From Craterostigma plantagineum (Eukaryota; Streptophyta; Magnoliopsida; Lamiales; Linderniaceae), in contig JAPQWV010000684.1 in the NCBI GenBank assembly GCA_027422505.1, positions 225,001-289,000 on the forward strand: a stretch of DNA of 64,000 bases, read 5' to 3'. Below the pieces are notes generated by a model. It was given only the letters and a program-made list of their open reading frames with translations. It was not told where the DNA came from and did no database searches. Shown here one piece after another: positions 51,855-63,757 of this stretch. A program made the translations under genes and the position numbers. Each line of letters opens with the position of its first letter. Positions within the stretch are counted from its first letter, which is position 1.

Positions 51855-53851
51855 ATGGAGAGTTTCCGCGAGCGTGTCAAACTTCCTTGGCACGAAGTAA
51901 ATGTGTCCTCCCTTCGGGACTCTCACCTCCCGGTGATTGTCGATCGGCTCGGGCTTACCCCTGCCTTTGAAGTGCGAATTCCTGGCCCTCGCGACGTGAT
52001 CAGCGGACCACCCGAAGGTTTTCATACATATTTCCTCGATCAACTAGACATGGGCCTTCGACTTCCCTTGCCTCAGTTCTTGGCTGACCTCTGCAACCAC
52101 TATCTGATTTCCCCGAGCCAGCTGACACCAAATTCCTACAGTCTTCTATTATCCCTAGCCATACTTATTCGCTATTTTCGGCTTCCCTTTTCTCTCCCCC
52201 TCCTCCTGGCCTTCTTGAAAGTTAATCAAAAGGAAACTGGCAAGTTCTTCTTCTCTTCTACGGCTTCTCGGGAGTTTCTCCTCGGGAACCCTTCCTCTCA
52301 TAAGGGGTGGATGAGGAAGTTTTTCTATGTTCGCTCCCCCGATGGCAGTCCCGAGAACGATACTATCGACCACTGGCCTAAATCCATCTCCATTTCCACC
52401 CCTCTTCCATCCGCCCCCCGACCCGGAGGTCCACAGGTTCATGGAGATCCTCGGGGAACGAAGTTTCAGCGCTCCCGAGCTTGTCAAGGATGACCTTCTC
52501 TGCCACTTTAATTATTGCTCCAAGGGTCTAGTAGTAGATGATTTAGGTATATCTTTCTCGATTTCCTTCTATATTCCTTATTTACCTTTCTGACAGGGTT
52601 TTTTGTCCCTTCCTTGCCAGATTCACGCATGGACCTCGCCGACTTACTTAAGATTTCTCGCGAGATGAAGGAGGGTGGTTCTTCCCAGGCGCCTCCACCA
52701 GCTTCTGTCACCCGGGCTCTTAACAAGGGCAAGGCTAAAGTCTCCGCCGACTCCTCGGGTTCTCCTAAGGCAGCTCCTAAGAGGAAAGCGCCCGCGGCCT
52801 CCAGCAAACCCTCGGGCAAGAAGGCCAAGGCCAGTTCTCGGGTCAGCGTGAGCGCAGGCGAGGGCTCCCCCGCTTCTACGAACTCCCTCGAGCAACCCGA
52901 TTACTTTCATCGCTCCCGTGGGGCTCAATGTGTGGAATATATGCGGGGCTTCCGTTCTGAAGTCAATCGCTCCCACCTCTCCGGGTTGCAACCCCGAGAG
53001 TTCTTCCCACTCTTTGCCCAACACATGGGCCAGGTATGGGTTTCTTTACAGATTTCCTCGTTCTCGGGTGTATGTCTCCCCGTCGCTTTGCCTATTCTTT
53101 CTCTCTTATCTGTTAGGGCTTTGCCTGTGCCGCCGAGGCCTTGGAGAGGATGCTCTTCATGCATGAGGATTGCATCGAGCTTACCCAGTCCGAGGCGAAC
53201 TTGAAGGAGGAGGTTGCTCGGCTAAAGGAGGAGATCAAACTAAAGGAGGAGGAGCTGAAGAAACAGGCGAGGGATGCACGGGCGGAATCGGAGAAAATAA
53301 GAAAGGACCTTCTCAAAGAGAGGGCTGCCCGAGAAGAAGCCGAGGCCAACTTCCGTGACTTGGGGGAGAGCATCGATCGAGACTACCTGCCCCGCACCGC
53401 GTATGGGAGGCAAGTAGTCGAGTACTTCCACCATGGTTTTTGGGGGTGCGTCCACCAACTCAGGGTGGCCGGCATTGGTCAGAAGTGGAAGCTCGACTGG
53501 TTAGACGTTGATCGAGCTCTCGCCGAGTGTCCTCCGGGAGGATATCCACCCGACCGCTTCGCTCGAGGGGGTACTGGTGATGATGTCCCGGAGGATGTGG
53601 TGGCCACTCCTTCGAGTGAGGAGACTGAAGAGACCGTCCGCTCCCCCGTCGGCAATCCCGAGAAATCCTCTGGAGTGCCCGCACCCGACGTTGAGCAGGA
53701 GATGCCCGAACAAGAAGGAGCAGAAGCCCAAGTTCAGGAAGAGGAAGAGCTAGCCCCCCGGGTCGAGTCGGTAGCTGCGGGGACTGAGTCGGTGGTAGTT
53801 GAAGCAAGTGTCAGGGAGTTGAATCAGGCCGGTTCGGCCGCTCTCCCTTAG
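51855..53851 (+). pseudogene. Tat antisense gene 1, copy D (three exons; one frameshift)
   Basis: Opposite to pol. Exon 1: ATG 51855 (MESFRERVKLPWHE) to 52546; intron 52547-52620 (GTATAT...TTGCCAG); exon 2 52621-53033; intron 53034-53116 (GTATGG...CTGTTAG); exon 3 53117-53851. The phases agree at both joints. Exon 1 resembles the plant 'putative gypsy type transposon' domain (Pfam Transposase_28 type: LPVIVDRLGL, PPEGFHTYFLDQ, NHYLISPSQLTPNSY). Exon 2 is basic, Ser/Ala/Lys-rich; exon 3 holds a coiled coil (EVARLKEEIKLKEEEL) and an acidic tail. The start is not certain: an upstream exon ending near 61000 in copy E is possible. One extra C near 52417 breaks exon 1. No biochemical function is known for this family. 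Antisense genes after pol are known from Grande-type Tat elements. Confidence 0.78.
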
Positions 53852-54454
53852 AAGCCCCTGCCTGTGTGGATGGATTTATTTCTTATGTCTTTTTGAACAA
53901 TATATCTTTTCCTTTCTGTCTGCGTTTTTTCCTTTTCTGACTCTATTATAATAGCCCAACTGTAATCCTTTTGTATCGTGTTTAATATGGATTATCTTCA
54001 TTTTGCATTTCTCATGTTTACGTAATCAATTGTGATCGGGCACTTTTCTCCTTTAGTACTTTACTATATATTTTCTTCTTTTCCTTCGACCGCTGAACTA
54101 TGCGTCCCGAGTACAATCCTCAAGCGTCCCCTTATTCCATCGGGTCTCTTTTCGAACGTTACCCAACGGTCCTCTTTATCCCCGGACTTCGCGTTCTTCT
54201 ATTTAAACTTTTGAGCCTCCTTCAAGACCCAATCCTCATAACCGTCCGACTTATACGGGCTCATCTTCCTTATTTAAGCTGATTTTGGTTAACCCTTTTT
54301 CTCTCCTCAAAACTCATTAAACCTACTTCCTCCAGGTTATTTCATTTATCCAACTTGGGATTCTATTTTCTTTTTTCTTCGCCTCTTACTCACTCATTTT
54401 CCCCTTTCTTTCTGGGTTTCGCCTCTTTTGCCCAGTTTTTTAACGTCTTTCAGG
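53852..54454 (+). promoter_or_regulatory. Spacer between the two antisense genes
   Basis: Pyrimidine-rich, no supported exon. AT-rich 53880-54010 may hold the polyadenylation region of antisense gene 1. TATTTAAA (about 54200) and TTATTTAAG (about 54274) are TATA-like and lie upstream of gene 2. TCTTTCAG directly before the ATG at 54455 looks like a splice acceptor, suggesting a non-coding first exon in this spacer. All of this is inference from sequence only. Confidence 0.45.
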
Positions 54455-55185
54455 ATGGCACACTCCCGGCTTAGGAGGAACTTCCCTTCAAACTCTCGGC
54501 CACGCCCTCTTTGGGATTTATGGGAGGAGGCGACGGGCTTTTCTCCAAACAAGAACACGGATTTCCCGCACCGGGAAGGCCAGGTCCTCACGGCCCCCTT
54601 ATTGGAGAAACCTCGCCCCACCCCTCGTTTCCTTTTGGAGGCAGATGGTACCTCCTCCCGTCAGTTCATGGAGGGTTTTTTGGAGCCTGACGAGAAGCGC
54701 CGTCTAGCAAGGTTTTCTGACTCGGATTTCTGGGATTGGTGGGCTTTAAGCGAAAGTCGGGTTAGCCATGCCGTCCTTCACCTTTTAGTTCATCTCTTAC
54801 TTTATCCTTTCCTGACCTCCTTCATTAGTCTTATTCACTCTCTTGCGAGGGGCTTCGGCGTTACACTCGACAATGTGCTCTGCTCAAATACTACGAGGAC
54901 GCTTGCGCCCGATTGACAACCTTTCTAAGCGAAAAAGATCGGGAGATCGCTAGATTGAAAGTGTCCTTAGCTAATTTCCGAGCTGAAGCCGAGGAACTTC
55001 GCCCAGGACCCGGCAACGAGGGGACTCGGGCGAGAGTTTCGAGGCCCGTTCGGCGAGTTTTTTCTCCTTGCATGAGTGGGGTTTCTGAGGCACGATGGCA
55101 AAAAACTCTTGGCGTTCAAGAAGCTTTCACCCCTTCTCGTATGAGGCATTCAGGAACTCCTTATGCCCGGGGACCGAGGCCGTGA
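54455..55185 (+). CDS. Tat antisense gene 2, copy D (two exons, unknown family)
   Basis: Exon 1 from the ATG at 54455 (MAHSRLRRNFPSNSRPRPLW) with LEADGTSSRQFMEGFLEPDEK and a Trp-rich DFWDWWALSE, to about 54755. Then an intron of about 90-100 bp: the text between is hydrophobic and out of style, with pyrimidine-rich acceptor candidates ending near 54856. Exon 2 in the frame of RRYTRQCALLKYYEDACARLTTFL, continuing as a charged coiled coil (SEKDREIARLKVSLANFRAEAEEL) and a basic tail, with its stop at 55183-55185. I do not recognise a family. Exon 2 recurs as open frames at 1575-1844 and 8536-8808 on the opposite strand, supporting a real gene. The intron borders are estimates. Confidence 0.5.
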
Positions 55186-55440
55186 ATTTCTTGTGTTTTA
55201 TTTTATCATTGCGTGTCTTTTTCCTAGCGATATTGTGGATCGGGAGAATTTGTTATTCTCTATCATTTTCATTCTTCAGCATTCCCGGTCGTTTCTTTTT
55301 CCTTGTAACGGATGGTGTTAATTTTGCTCTTTCATGCGGGTTATCTTTTGTTATTACTAAAGTCTCAATCGAGCCGTTTTCCTAGCGCCGAGGTTATTTA
55401 TTAGCCCAAATTCTTTTACCTGGTATTTTGGAGAGATCCT
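55186..55440 (-). mobile_element. Tat copy D 3' internal spacer
   Basis: Complement of 8285-8512. Contains the CAATGAT site used at the 1549-1555 joint (here about 55200-55206, intact). No gene. Confidence 0.75.
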
Positions 55441-55841
55441 TGTTTTCGCCCAAGGTCTTGATCGAGATCTCTTCTCGATGGAGATTTTTGGTTAACCTTG
55501 TTTTCATATAAGGCCTTGATCGAGATTTCTTCTCGATGGAGAATTTTCGTTAACCTCGTTTTCGTCCGAGGCCTTGATCGAGATATCTTCTCGATGGAGA
55601 ATTTTCGTTAACCTCGTTTTCATCCAAGGCCTTGATCGAGATATCTTCTCGATGGAGAATTTTCGTTAACCTCGTTTTCGTCCGAGGCCTTGATCGAGAT
55701 ATCTTCTCGATGGAGAATTTTCGTTAACCTCGTTTTCATCCATGGCGTTGATCGAGATATCTTCTCGATGGAGAATTTTCGTTAACCTCGTTTTCGTCCG
55801 AGGCCTTGATCGAGATATCTTCTCGATGGAGAATTTTCGTT
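55441..55841 (-). repeat. 58-bp tandem repeat, 7 copies, copy D
   Basis: Same unit as at 7709-8284, in complement. The outermost units (with CCCAAGG and TATAAGG variants) match the last two of copy A, so the three-unit difference arose inside the array. Confidence 0.95.
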
Positions 55842-55945
55842 CAGCGAAATCAAACTCGTTATGTCCAAGGTCTTGACTTATTTTTGCAAAAAAATAGACA
55901 ATCTTCATTTCCATAATATGTTCGAGAATGGACAACCAAATAGAA

Positions 55946-56913
55946 TTACGTGAACCGAGAAGCAAAGCGAGTAACAGAATTATGTGAACTGAAAAGCAAA
56001 GCAAATATCGTGTAGCATAATAGGATAGGTGCTCGGTCTTTCAAGGATAGTATTTCCTTAAATGTCGAGCGTTGTGTGGTCTCTCCAACTTTTTCCCCCT
56101 CCATATCCTCCAGATAGTAGGCGGCCTCTCCAATCTTCCGAGTCACCTTGTAAGGTCCCTCGTACTTCGGGTCGAGCTTTCCTCTTTCCCCTTTGTGTTG
56201 TATCTCCTTCATGACGAGGTCCCCTTCCTCGAACCTCTTCAGACATACCTTGCGGTTATAGGCTCGGGTAACCTTTCTTGATATGCTGCCATCCTCAACG
56301 CAGCTTTCTCCCTTCCTTCTTCGATTAAATCGAGCTCATCCGCCCTAAGCTGGTTGTTGTCATCCGAGTACATCATTACCCTCGTGCTTCCTTGTCCTAT
56401 CTCGACGGGTAGAACGGCTTCGGTCCCATATACCAGGCTAAATGGGGTTTCTCCCGTCCCGACCCGAGGAGTGGTCCTATATGACCAGAGCACACTCTGT
56501 AGCTCGTTAAACCAGGCTCTCTTCAACCCATCCAGCCTAACCTTGAGTGCCTGTACAATAGTTCGATTCGTTACCTCTACCTGGCCGTTGCTCTGAGGGT
56601 GAGCCACTGAGGTAAACACTTGCTCGATTCCATAATTAGTGCACCACTCCTTAAGCTTACGTCCGCTGAATTGTCTCCCGTTGTCACTTATAAACTTCTT
56701 CGGGACGCCGAATCGGCATAATATGTTCTTCCAGAGGAAGGAGATGACTGCCGCTTCAGTGATGCGGATCAAGGCCTCAGCTTCTACCCACTTAGAAAAA
56801 TAATCCACAGCTACCAGGAGAAACTTTCTCTGTGTAACGTTGCCCTCAAATGGCCCGACGATATCCAAACCCCATTGATCGAAATGACATGCCGACGTGA
56901 TTGCCTTCATCAT
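55946..56913 (-). pseudogene. Tat copy D integrase core and C-terminus
   Basis: From about 56913 downwards: DQWGLDIVGPFEG (first Asp), FISDNGRQFSG, AHPQSNGQVEVTNRT (Glu) and, after a shift near 56275, the C-terminal GPYKVTRKIGEAAYYLED, with a small shift (K run) near 56090. The enzyme joins cDNA to DNA. The core is clean in one frame of 224 codons. Confidence 0.9.
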
Positions 56914-57650
56914 CTCTGCGGGGGCTCTCTGTAAATTCGCGTGTCTTTGGCATCTGACAGCCCCTCACCATCTTGATCGAGTCGGTCTTCATGGTTGGCC
57001 AGAAGAAGCCTGCCAGCATAGCCTTGCGCGCTAAAGCCATTCCCCCGATATGGCTTCCGCAGCTTCCTTCGTGAATGTCCACTAAGACTTCCTTAGATTC
57101 TTCTTTAGATAAGCATCTCAGAAGAGGGCCAGCGTAGGATCTTTTGAACAAAATCCCGTCGATGATTAGGAAGCGTCCTGCCCTTTTTTGGATGACTCGG
57201 GCCTGTATCTTATCATCGGGAAGAACCTGTTCTTCTAGGTATCGATAGAGGTCGTATCGCCAATCCTCGGCACTTAGCTTCTCTCTTCCCTCTATCTGGT
57301 GGATTTGGGGGGCCCTTTCCACCTTCACTCCTTTCTCGGGCGGATTTAGTGTACTAGCCCATTTGGCAATTCGATCCGCCTTTTCATTCTCTCTCCTATT
57401 AATGAGTACTAACTTGAATTCCTAAAACTTTTCCTTCATCTCTCGGCAGATCTTGGCGTATGCGGCCAGCCTTTCCTCTTTGATGACGAAGTTTTCCTCT
57501 ATTTGTTGTACTACCAACTGCGAGTCAGAATAAAGGGTTACTCGGGTTAACCCCATTCTACTGGCTGTCCTCATCCCGAGCAGCAGCGCCTCATACTCGG
57601 TTTCGCTGTTGGATGCTCGGAAGTCTAACCTCACCCCCAGACTGGTTTCC
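56846..57650 (-). pseudogene. Tat copy D archaeal-type RNase H and integrase zinc finger
   Basis: VRLDFRASNSETEYEALLLG and YSDSQLVVQQIEENF (57634-57422), then, after an in-frame TAG at 57422-57424, where copy A has GAG, the linker and the finger (HEGSCGSHIGGMALARKAMLAGFFWP). The last two Cys of the HHCC finger are disturbed by a 2-bp loss near 56960. A second stop replaces Glu near 57652. Confidence 0.88.
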
Positions 57651-58452
57651 TATCCCCAAGGTGAGACGATCACCAGCCCCACGCCGTTTCCTTGCTGACA
57701 AGAGGACCCATCCACGTAGATCTTCCACATCTCTGCAGGTCCTTCGTCCACCATTTCGACGATGAAGTCTGCCAGGGCTTGGGCCTTAACGGCCACTCGA
57801 GGCCTAAACTGTATGTCGTACTCGCCGAGCTCGGTAACCCACTTGATCGACCTTCCTGATACATCCGGTCGGGTTACGATCGTTCCCAACGGGCTATTCG
57901 TTAACACCACAATCGGATGGGAGAGGAAGTACGGTCTCAGCTTTCGCGCCGTGATTACCAATGCTAGGAGCAGCCTTTCTTGAGAAGAATATCGGGCCTC
58001 TGCTCCCTTCAAGATGTGGCTAACGAAGTAGACCGGTTTCTGTATCTGTCCTCTTCCCGAACTAGAACCGAGCTGACCGCCCGAGGAGTGGCAGAGAGAT
58101 ATACTGTGAGTTCCTCTGCGAGCTTGGGCTTGTTCAACACTGGCAGCTCCTTTAAATACTCCTTCAATTCTTGAAAGGCTTTCTCACAGTCGGGTGTCCA
58201 CTCAAAGTCCTTAACCTTCCTTAGCACTTTGAAGAATGGCGTGCTCCGCTCGGCCGACCGCGAGATGAATCGAGATAATGCCGTGATCCTTCCTGTCAAT
58301 CGTTGGACGTCGTTGAGAGTCCTCGGGGACGTCATGTCCGTAATGGCTTTCACTTTATCGGGATTGGCTTCAATTCCCGATCTAGTTACCATGTATCCCA
58401 GAAACTTTCCCGATCTAACCCCGAATGTGCACTTGGCTGGATTCAACTTCAA
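57650..58452 (-). pseudogene. Tat copy D RT thumb, RNase H and start of second RNase H
   Basis: LNPAKCTFGVRSGKFLGYMVTRSG, VQRLTGRITALSRFISRSAERS, KPKLAEELTVYLSATPRAVSSVLVREED; then after a one-base shift near 58045 YFVSHILKGAEARYSSQERLLLAL and, at 57720, MWKIYVDGSS. The codon lost in copy A at 5402 is intact here. Confidence 0.9.
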
Positions 58453-59087
58453 TCCATATCTTCGAGCCGTGGAGAAGGTCTCGCGGATGTCTGCTGAAAG
58501 CTGCTCTGTGTTTTGGACTTTATCAAGATGTCATCTACATAAACCTCCACATTTCTTCCGATCTGGTCTCTAAACACCCGGTCCATCAGCCTTTGGTACG
58601 TAGCTCCCGCATTTTTGAGCCCGAATGGCATAACCACGTAGCAAAAGGTTCCCTCCGACGTGATGAAACTGACTTTAGGCTGGTCTTCCTCGGCCAACCC
58701 AATTTGATGGTAACCCTGGAAGGCATCGAGGAAGCATAGCAGTTCATGTTCGGCTGTAGAATCCACCAATTGATCGATCCGTGGCAGGGGATAGCAGTCT
58801 TTCGGGCATGCCTTGTTTAAGTCCCTGAAATCTACGCACATTCGCCACTTCCCCCCCGGCTTGGGAACTAAAACGACGTTTGAAAGCCAAGTCGGGAATT
58901 GGATCTCTCGAATGTATCCTGCTTTAAGGAGATCTCCTACTTGTTCTTTTACTATCGCATCCTTCTGGGCGCCTAAATGTCTCTTCTTCTGGAAAACGGG
59001 CCGGATGGTATGGGAGATGTTCAGTCGGTGTTCCATCACTTCTCGGGGTATAACTGTTAAGCTCATTCGCGCTCCATGCGAACACAT
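58449..59087 (-). pseudogene. Tat copy D RT catalytic core
   Basis: VPKPGGKWRMCVDFRDLNKACPKDCYPLPRIDQL, FQGYHQIGL, FGLKNAGATYQRLMDRVF, VEVYVDDILIKSKTQ. The G run that is one short in copy A (4690) is complete here, giving the reading frame through this joint. It is lost near 58490 and, upstream, near 59060. Confidence 0.92.
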
Positions 59088-59637
59088 CCTGATTCTTTTT
59101 CAGCTGTATGACGAGATCCTCTTTTAACGCGGGAGGTAAGTCCCGGGCTATTTTGACCACGCCCGACGGGGGTTGAACTACGACTTCTTCGATCTCTTCC
59201 TCCGGGGTCAACCCTTGAGCCGCGTGTATGACGAAAGAAGTTCCATGGTTGCGAGGATGACTGTTTCGGCGGCTCTTGAGGGATTTTAATTCAATCCTCA
59301 CCTCTTCCACATAGCACTTGCGCGCTACCTTTCTGTCCCCGAGCACTTCCCCCACTTGATCTCCAACCGGGAATTTCATCTTTTGGTGTAAAGCTGAAGC
59401 TACAGCAGCGAAAGAGCTTAAGGCCGGTCGGCCTCATATAGCGTTGTAAGAGGAGGTCATATCAACCACCAGGAAAGAGGTGATCCTAGTTTTCTTCAAT
59501 TTTCCCGATCCGAGGGTCAGCGGTAGTCGAATGAGTCCCACAGCCTCAATGGCGTGTCCGGTGAATCCGAACAAAGCTGTTTCCACCAGATCCATGTGAT
59601 ACTCTCCTAACTCCATTTGATTCATTGTCTCCTTGAA
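58924..59637 (-). pseudogene. Tat copy D protease end and RT start, fused to the LTR
   Basis: Begins with ETMNQMELGEYHMDL directly after the LTR (joint TGAA, 59634-59637). Thus all gag and the protease active-site motif D-N-G-S are deleted; what remains is the C-terminal half of the protease (ITSFLVVDMTSSYNA, then a stop around 59434) and RT start KEDLVIQLKKNQDVFAWSANEL. A unit with this structure could move only with proteins from other copies. Confidence 0.88.
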
Positions 59638-60304
59638 AACGACCTTGGCTTGACACCGGAACTGTGCGCCTTCTTCGAACTGTCAACGAACGCTTTAAAC
59701 CTACGACTCGAAAACCAGAAAAACACGTTAGAGGGGGCCGGTGTGGTTGCCGGCGACGCCCCTCCGATGCTTAAGTTAGTTTTGGCTTTCAAAGGAGTAA
59801 GACAGGTACTAGGCTTAGTGAAAAATGGTTTTTGTTTTTGTGTGCATCCCTGGGAATAACCTCACCGTTACCTTTTATATTGACTCTAAACTTCGTTGCC
59901 ATGACCTAGTCTTCCTCCCACCCGCGTTTTCCGCGGGCGTCGTGTGGGATCGTGGCCATTCCACTCAGTCCACGTTCTCCCTTTCTCGCTCTTTTTCTTC
60001 AACTTCCTTCTCTTATTCTGGCTTTCTCGGGTCGGGCTGGTCTTTCACCTCAGGCTTGTCTCGCCATCTGATTCAAACTCCCTCGGGTCCAAGCTGTTCG
60101 GGTTATCTGCCGCTCTCAGGACTCAGACGGGATTACCCTGATCAACTTCCTCGGGCCTCCCTGGATCTCCCGACGCGGTGGGACTCTCCTCGCTTTCGCC
60201 AGGGTTGCTCGGGCTTTAGTGCTCCCTCTCTCCCGCCTCCCTTTACGCGGGCCATTTCCAATCGCGGGTTATTTTACCGCTGGCTGATAATCCCGAAGGT
60301 AACA
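59638..60304 (-). repeat. LTR shared by Tat copies E (3') and D (5')
   Basis: On the minus strand it starts TGTTACCTTC at 60304, preceded by a polypurine tract at 60305-60320, so it is the 3' LTR of copy E. It leads without a primer site into copy D, so it is also D's 5' LTR. The last 14 bp are missing at the joint. TATA box at 59871-59879. Confidence 0.9.
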
Positions 60305-60320
60305 ATAGTCCCCCCCTAAA
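60305..60320 (-). promoter_or_regulatory. Tat copy E polypurine tract
   Basis: On the minus strand ATTTTAGGGGGGGACT runs into the LTR start (60304). It primes plus-strand synthesis. Confidence 0.85.
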
Positions 60321-61164
60321 ATAGTCCAAAGCGAGTGTAGTGAGTTTTGGGCGTGCGCTAGCGGTAGAATAACTCGCTTGTTTGAAGATCTTTTTCCTGA
60401 TGGTCTTTCCGAGGCCTCGACCTCTTCTTCCTTTGCCGCTCTCAAGCATTGCTCGCCCCTTTCCATCGTTGCTTTCCTTCTCGGGCGGCTACGTCATTGT
60501 TTCCGAAGGCGGGAAAATTGCCGCCTTAATGAAGTCCCGTCCCATCAGTCAGTCAACGTGTCATTCATCGCCGCTTTGCCTTCTCCCCTTTCGTTTATTT
60601 TCTTCTCTATCTAGGGTTCTTTATTCTTATTCTCCCCTTTTCTCGTTTTCTCTCTAATTCTCTGCTAAAACTTCGCTGCGTGACCCTCGTTCTTCAAATC
60701 GGCGCATTCGTCCTTCCCTACTACGATCATCTCCGTCATCCTTATCTCTGGTAAGTTGCTTCGCCCTCTCTCTCTCTTATTTCTTATCTCTGTCGCCCTT
60801 GATTTCATCTTTTTCGCCCTGGGTTTCCACCATCATCGCCATAGACATCCCTAATTTTCTCTGTCCTTCTACGTTCGTCTCTTTGCTCCTTTTCATTTGC
60901 GTCTGCGTTTATCTGATTAATCTTTTTAGGATATCATGTCTTCTTAATCATGAGCGACATCACGGCTTCACCTTCTCCAAATCGACCCATTTCCCTTTCC
61001 TCTTCACGCTGCCCATAACATTCTTCCCCGTTTTTGACTTCGTTTCTCAACGCGATTGAGGCCTTGGATGATTACCCTGACCTATATATTTTTCGCCCCC
61101 TAAAATTGTAGGGTACCCGAGCGAGAAAACGTATCTCCAAGCCCTAGCAATTTGGACTTCTCGC
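60321..61164 (+). promoter_or_regulatory. Upstream region of antisense gene 1 (copy E)
   Basis: About 0.85 kb between LTR and the MESFRERV start. Pyrimidine-rich, with a candidate donor CTCTG|GTAAGT at about 60749-60754 and a candidate acceptor CTTTTTAG|GATATCATG at about 60924-60931. A 5'-UTR intron and a short upstream exon (MSDITASPSPNRP, from 60950) are therefore possible. Copy D lacks most of it through the joint at 51703. It is probably the promoter side of the antisense gene; no TATA box is convincing. Confidence 0.5.
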
Positions 61165-63043
61165 ATGGAGAGTTTCCGCGAGCGTGTCAAACTTCCTTGG
61201 CACGAAGTAAATGTGTCCTCCCTTCGGGACTCTCACCTCCCGGTGATTGTCGATCGGCTCGGGCTTACCCCTGTCTTTGAAGTGCGAATTCCTGGCCCTC
61301 GCGACGTGATCAGCGGACCACCCGAAGGTTTTCATACATATTTCCTCGATCAAATAGACATGGGCCTTCGACTTCCCTTGCCTCACTTCTTGGCTGACCT
61401 CTGCAACCACTATCTGATTTCCCCGAGCCAGCTGACACCAAATTCCTACAGTCTTCTTCTATCCCTAGCCATACTTATTCGCTATTTTCGGCTTCCCTTT
61501 TCTCTCCCCCTCCTCCTGGCCTTCTTGAAAGTTAATCAAAAGGAAACTGGCAAGTTCTTCTTCTCTTCTACGGCTTCTCGGGAGTTTCTCCTCGGGAACC
61601 CTTCCTCTCATAAGGGGTGGATGAGGAAGTTTTTCTATGTTCGCTCCCCGATGGCAGTCCCGAGAACGATACTATCGACCACTGGCCTAAAGCCATATCC
61701 ATTTCCACCCCTCTTCCATCCGCCCCCGACCCGGAGGTCCACAGGTTCATGGAGATCCTCGGGGAACGAAGTTTCAGCGCTCCCGAGCTTGTCAAGGATG
61801 ACCTTCTCTGCCACTTTAATTATTGCTCCAAGGGTCTAGTAGTAGATGATTTAGGTATATCTTTCTCGATTTCCTTCTATCTTTCCTTATTTACCTTTCT
61901 GACAGGGTTTTTTGTCCCTTCCTTGCCAGATTCACGCATGGACCTCGCCGACTTACTTAAGATTTCTCGCGAGATGAAGGAGGGTGGTTCTTCCCAGGCG
62001 CCTCCACCAGCTTCTGTCACCCGGGCTCTTAACAAGGGCAAGGCTAAAGTCTCCGCCGACTCCTCGGGTTCTCCTAAGGCAGCTCCTAAGAGGAAAGCGC
62101 CCGCGGCCTCCAGTAAACCCTCGGGCAAGAAGGCCAAGGCCAGTTCTCGGGTCAGCGTGAGCGCAGGCGAGGGCTCCCCCACTTCTACGAACTCCCTCGA
62201 GCAACCCGATTACTTTCATCGCCCCCGTGGGGCTCAATGTGTGGAATATATGCGGGGCTTCCGTTCTGAAGTCAATCGCTCCACCTCTCCGGGTTGCAAC
62301 CCCGAGAGTTCTTCCCACTCTTTGCCCAACACATGGCCAGGTATGGGTTTCTTTACAGATTTCCTCGTTCTCGGGTGTATGTCTCCCCGTTGCTTTGCCT
62401 ATTCTTTCTCTCTTATCTGTTAGGGCTTTGCCTGTGCCGCCGAGGCCTTGGAGAGGATGCTCTTCATGCATGAGGATTGCATCGAGCTTACCCAGTCCGA
62501 GGCGAACTTGAAGGAGGAGGTTGCTCGGCTAAAGGAGGAGATCAAACTAAAGGAGGAGGAGCTGAAGAAACAGGCGAGGGATGCACGGGCGGAATCGGAG
62601 AAAATAAGAAAGGACCTTCTCAAAGAGAGGGCTGCCCGAGAAGAAGCTGAGGCCAACTTCCGTGACTTGAGGGAGAGCATCGATCGAGACTACCTGCCCC
62701 GCACCGCGTACGGGAGGCAAGTAGTCGAGTACTTCCACCATGGTTTTTGGGGTGCGTCCACCAACTCAGGGTGGCCGACATTGGTCAGAAGTGGAAGCTC
62801 GACTGGTTAGACGTTGATCGAGCTCTCGCCGAGTGTCCTCCGGGAGGATATCCACCCGACCGCTTCGCTCGAGGGGGTACTGGTGATGATGTCCCGGAGG
62901 ATGTGGTGGCCACTCCTTCGAGTGAGGAGACTGAAGAGACCGTCCGCTCCCCCGTCGGCAATCCCGAGAAATCCTCTGAAGTGCCCGCACCCGACGTTGA
63001 GCAGGAGATGCCCGAACAAGAAGGAGCAGAAGCCCAAGTTTAG
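61165..63043 (+). pseudogene. Tat antisense gene 1, copy E
   Basis: Same gene as at 51855-53851: exon 1 61165-61854, intron 61855-61929, exon 2 61930-62340, intron 62341-62423, exon 3 from 62424. Splice dinucleotides and phases are conserved. Breaks: one C lost near 61649, one C near 62281, one G near 62334, one G near 62749, and a stop at 63041-63043 (TAG for CAG) 60 codons early. All but the stop are in homopolymer runs. The domain order is as described for copy D: Transposase_28-type N-terminus, basic middle, coiled coil, acidic tail. Confidence 0.75.
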
Positions 63044-63757
63044 GAAGAGGAAGAGCTAGCCCCCGGGTCGAGTCGGTAGCTGCGGGGACTGAGTCGGTGT
63101 AGTTGAAGCAAGTGTCAGGGAGTTGAATCAGGCCGGTTCGGCCGCTCTCCCTTAGAAGCCCTGCCTGTGTGGATGGATTTATTTCTTATGTCTTTTTGAA
63201 CAATATATCTTTTCCTTTATGTCTGCGTTTTTTCCTTTTCTGACTCTATTATAATAGCCCAACTGTAATCCTTTTGTATCGTGTTTAATATGGATTATCT
63301 TCATTTTGCATTTTCTCCTGTTTACGTAATCAATTGTGATCGGGCACTTTTCTCCTTTAGTACTTTACTATATATTTTCTTCTTTTCCTTCGACCGCTGA
63401 ACTATGCGTCCCGAGTACAATCCTCAAGCGTCCCCTTATTCCATCGGGTCTCTTTTCGAACGTTACCCAACGGTCCTCTTTATCCCCGGACTTCGCGTTC
63501 TTCTATTTAAACTTTTGAGCCTCCTTCAAGACCCAATCCTCATAACCGTCCGACTTATACGGGCTCATCTTCCTTATTTAAGCTGATTTTGGTTAACCTT
63601 TTTCTCTCCTCAAAACTCATTAAACCTACTTCCTCCAGGTTATTTCATTTATCCAACTTGGGATTCTATTTTCTTTTTTCTTCGCCTCTTACTCACTCAT
63701 TTTCCCCTTTCTTTCTGGGTTTCGCCTCTTTTGCCCAGTTTTTTAACGTCTTTCAGG

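Noticed and set aside
52155..53024. Minus-strand frames opposite antisense gene 1
   Set aside because: They would be in pol orientation, but have no domain and cover introns of the better-supported plus-strand gene.
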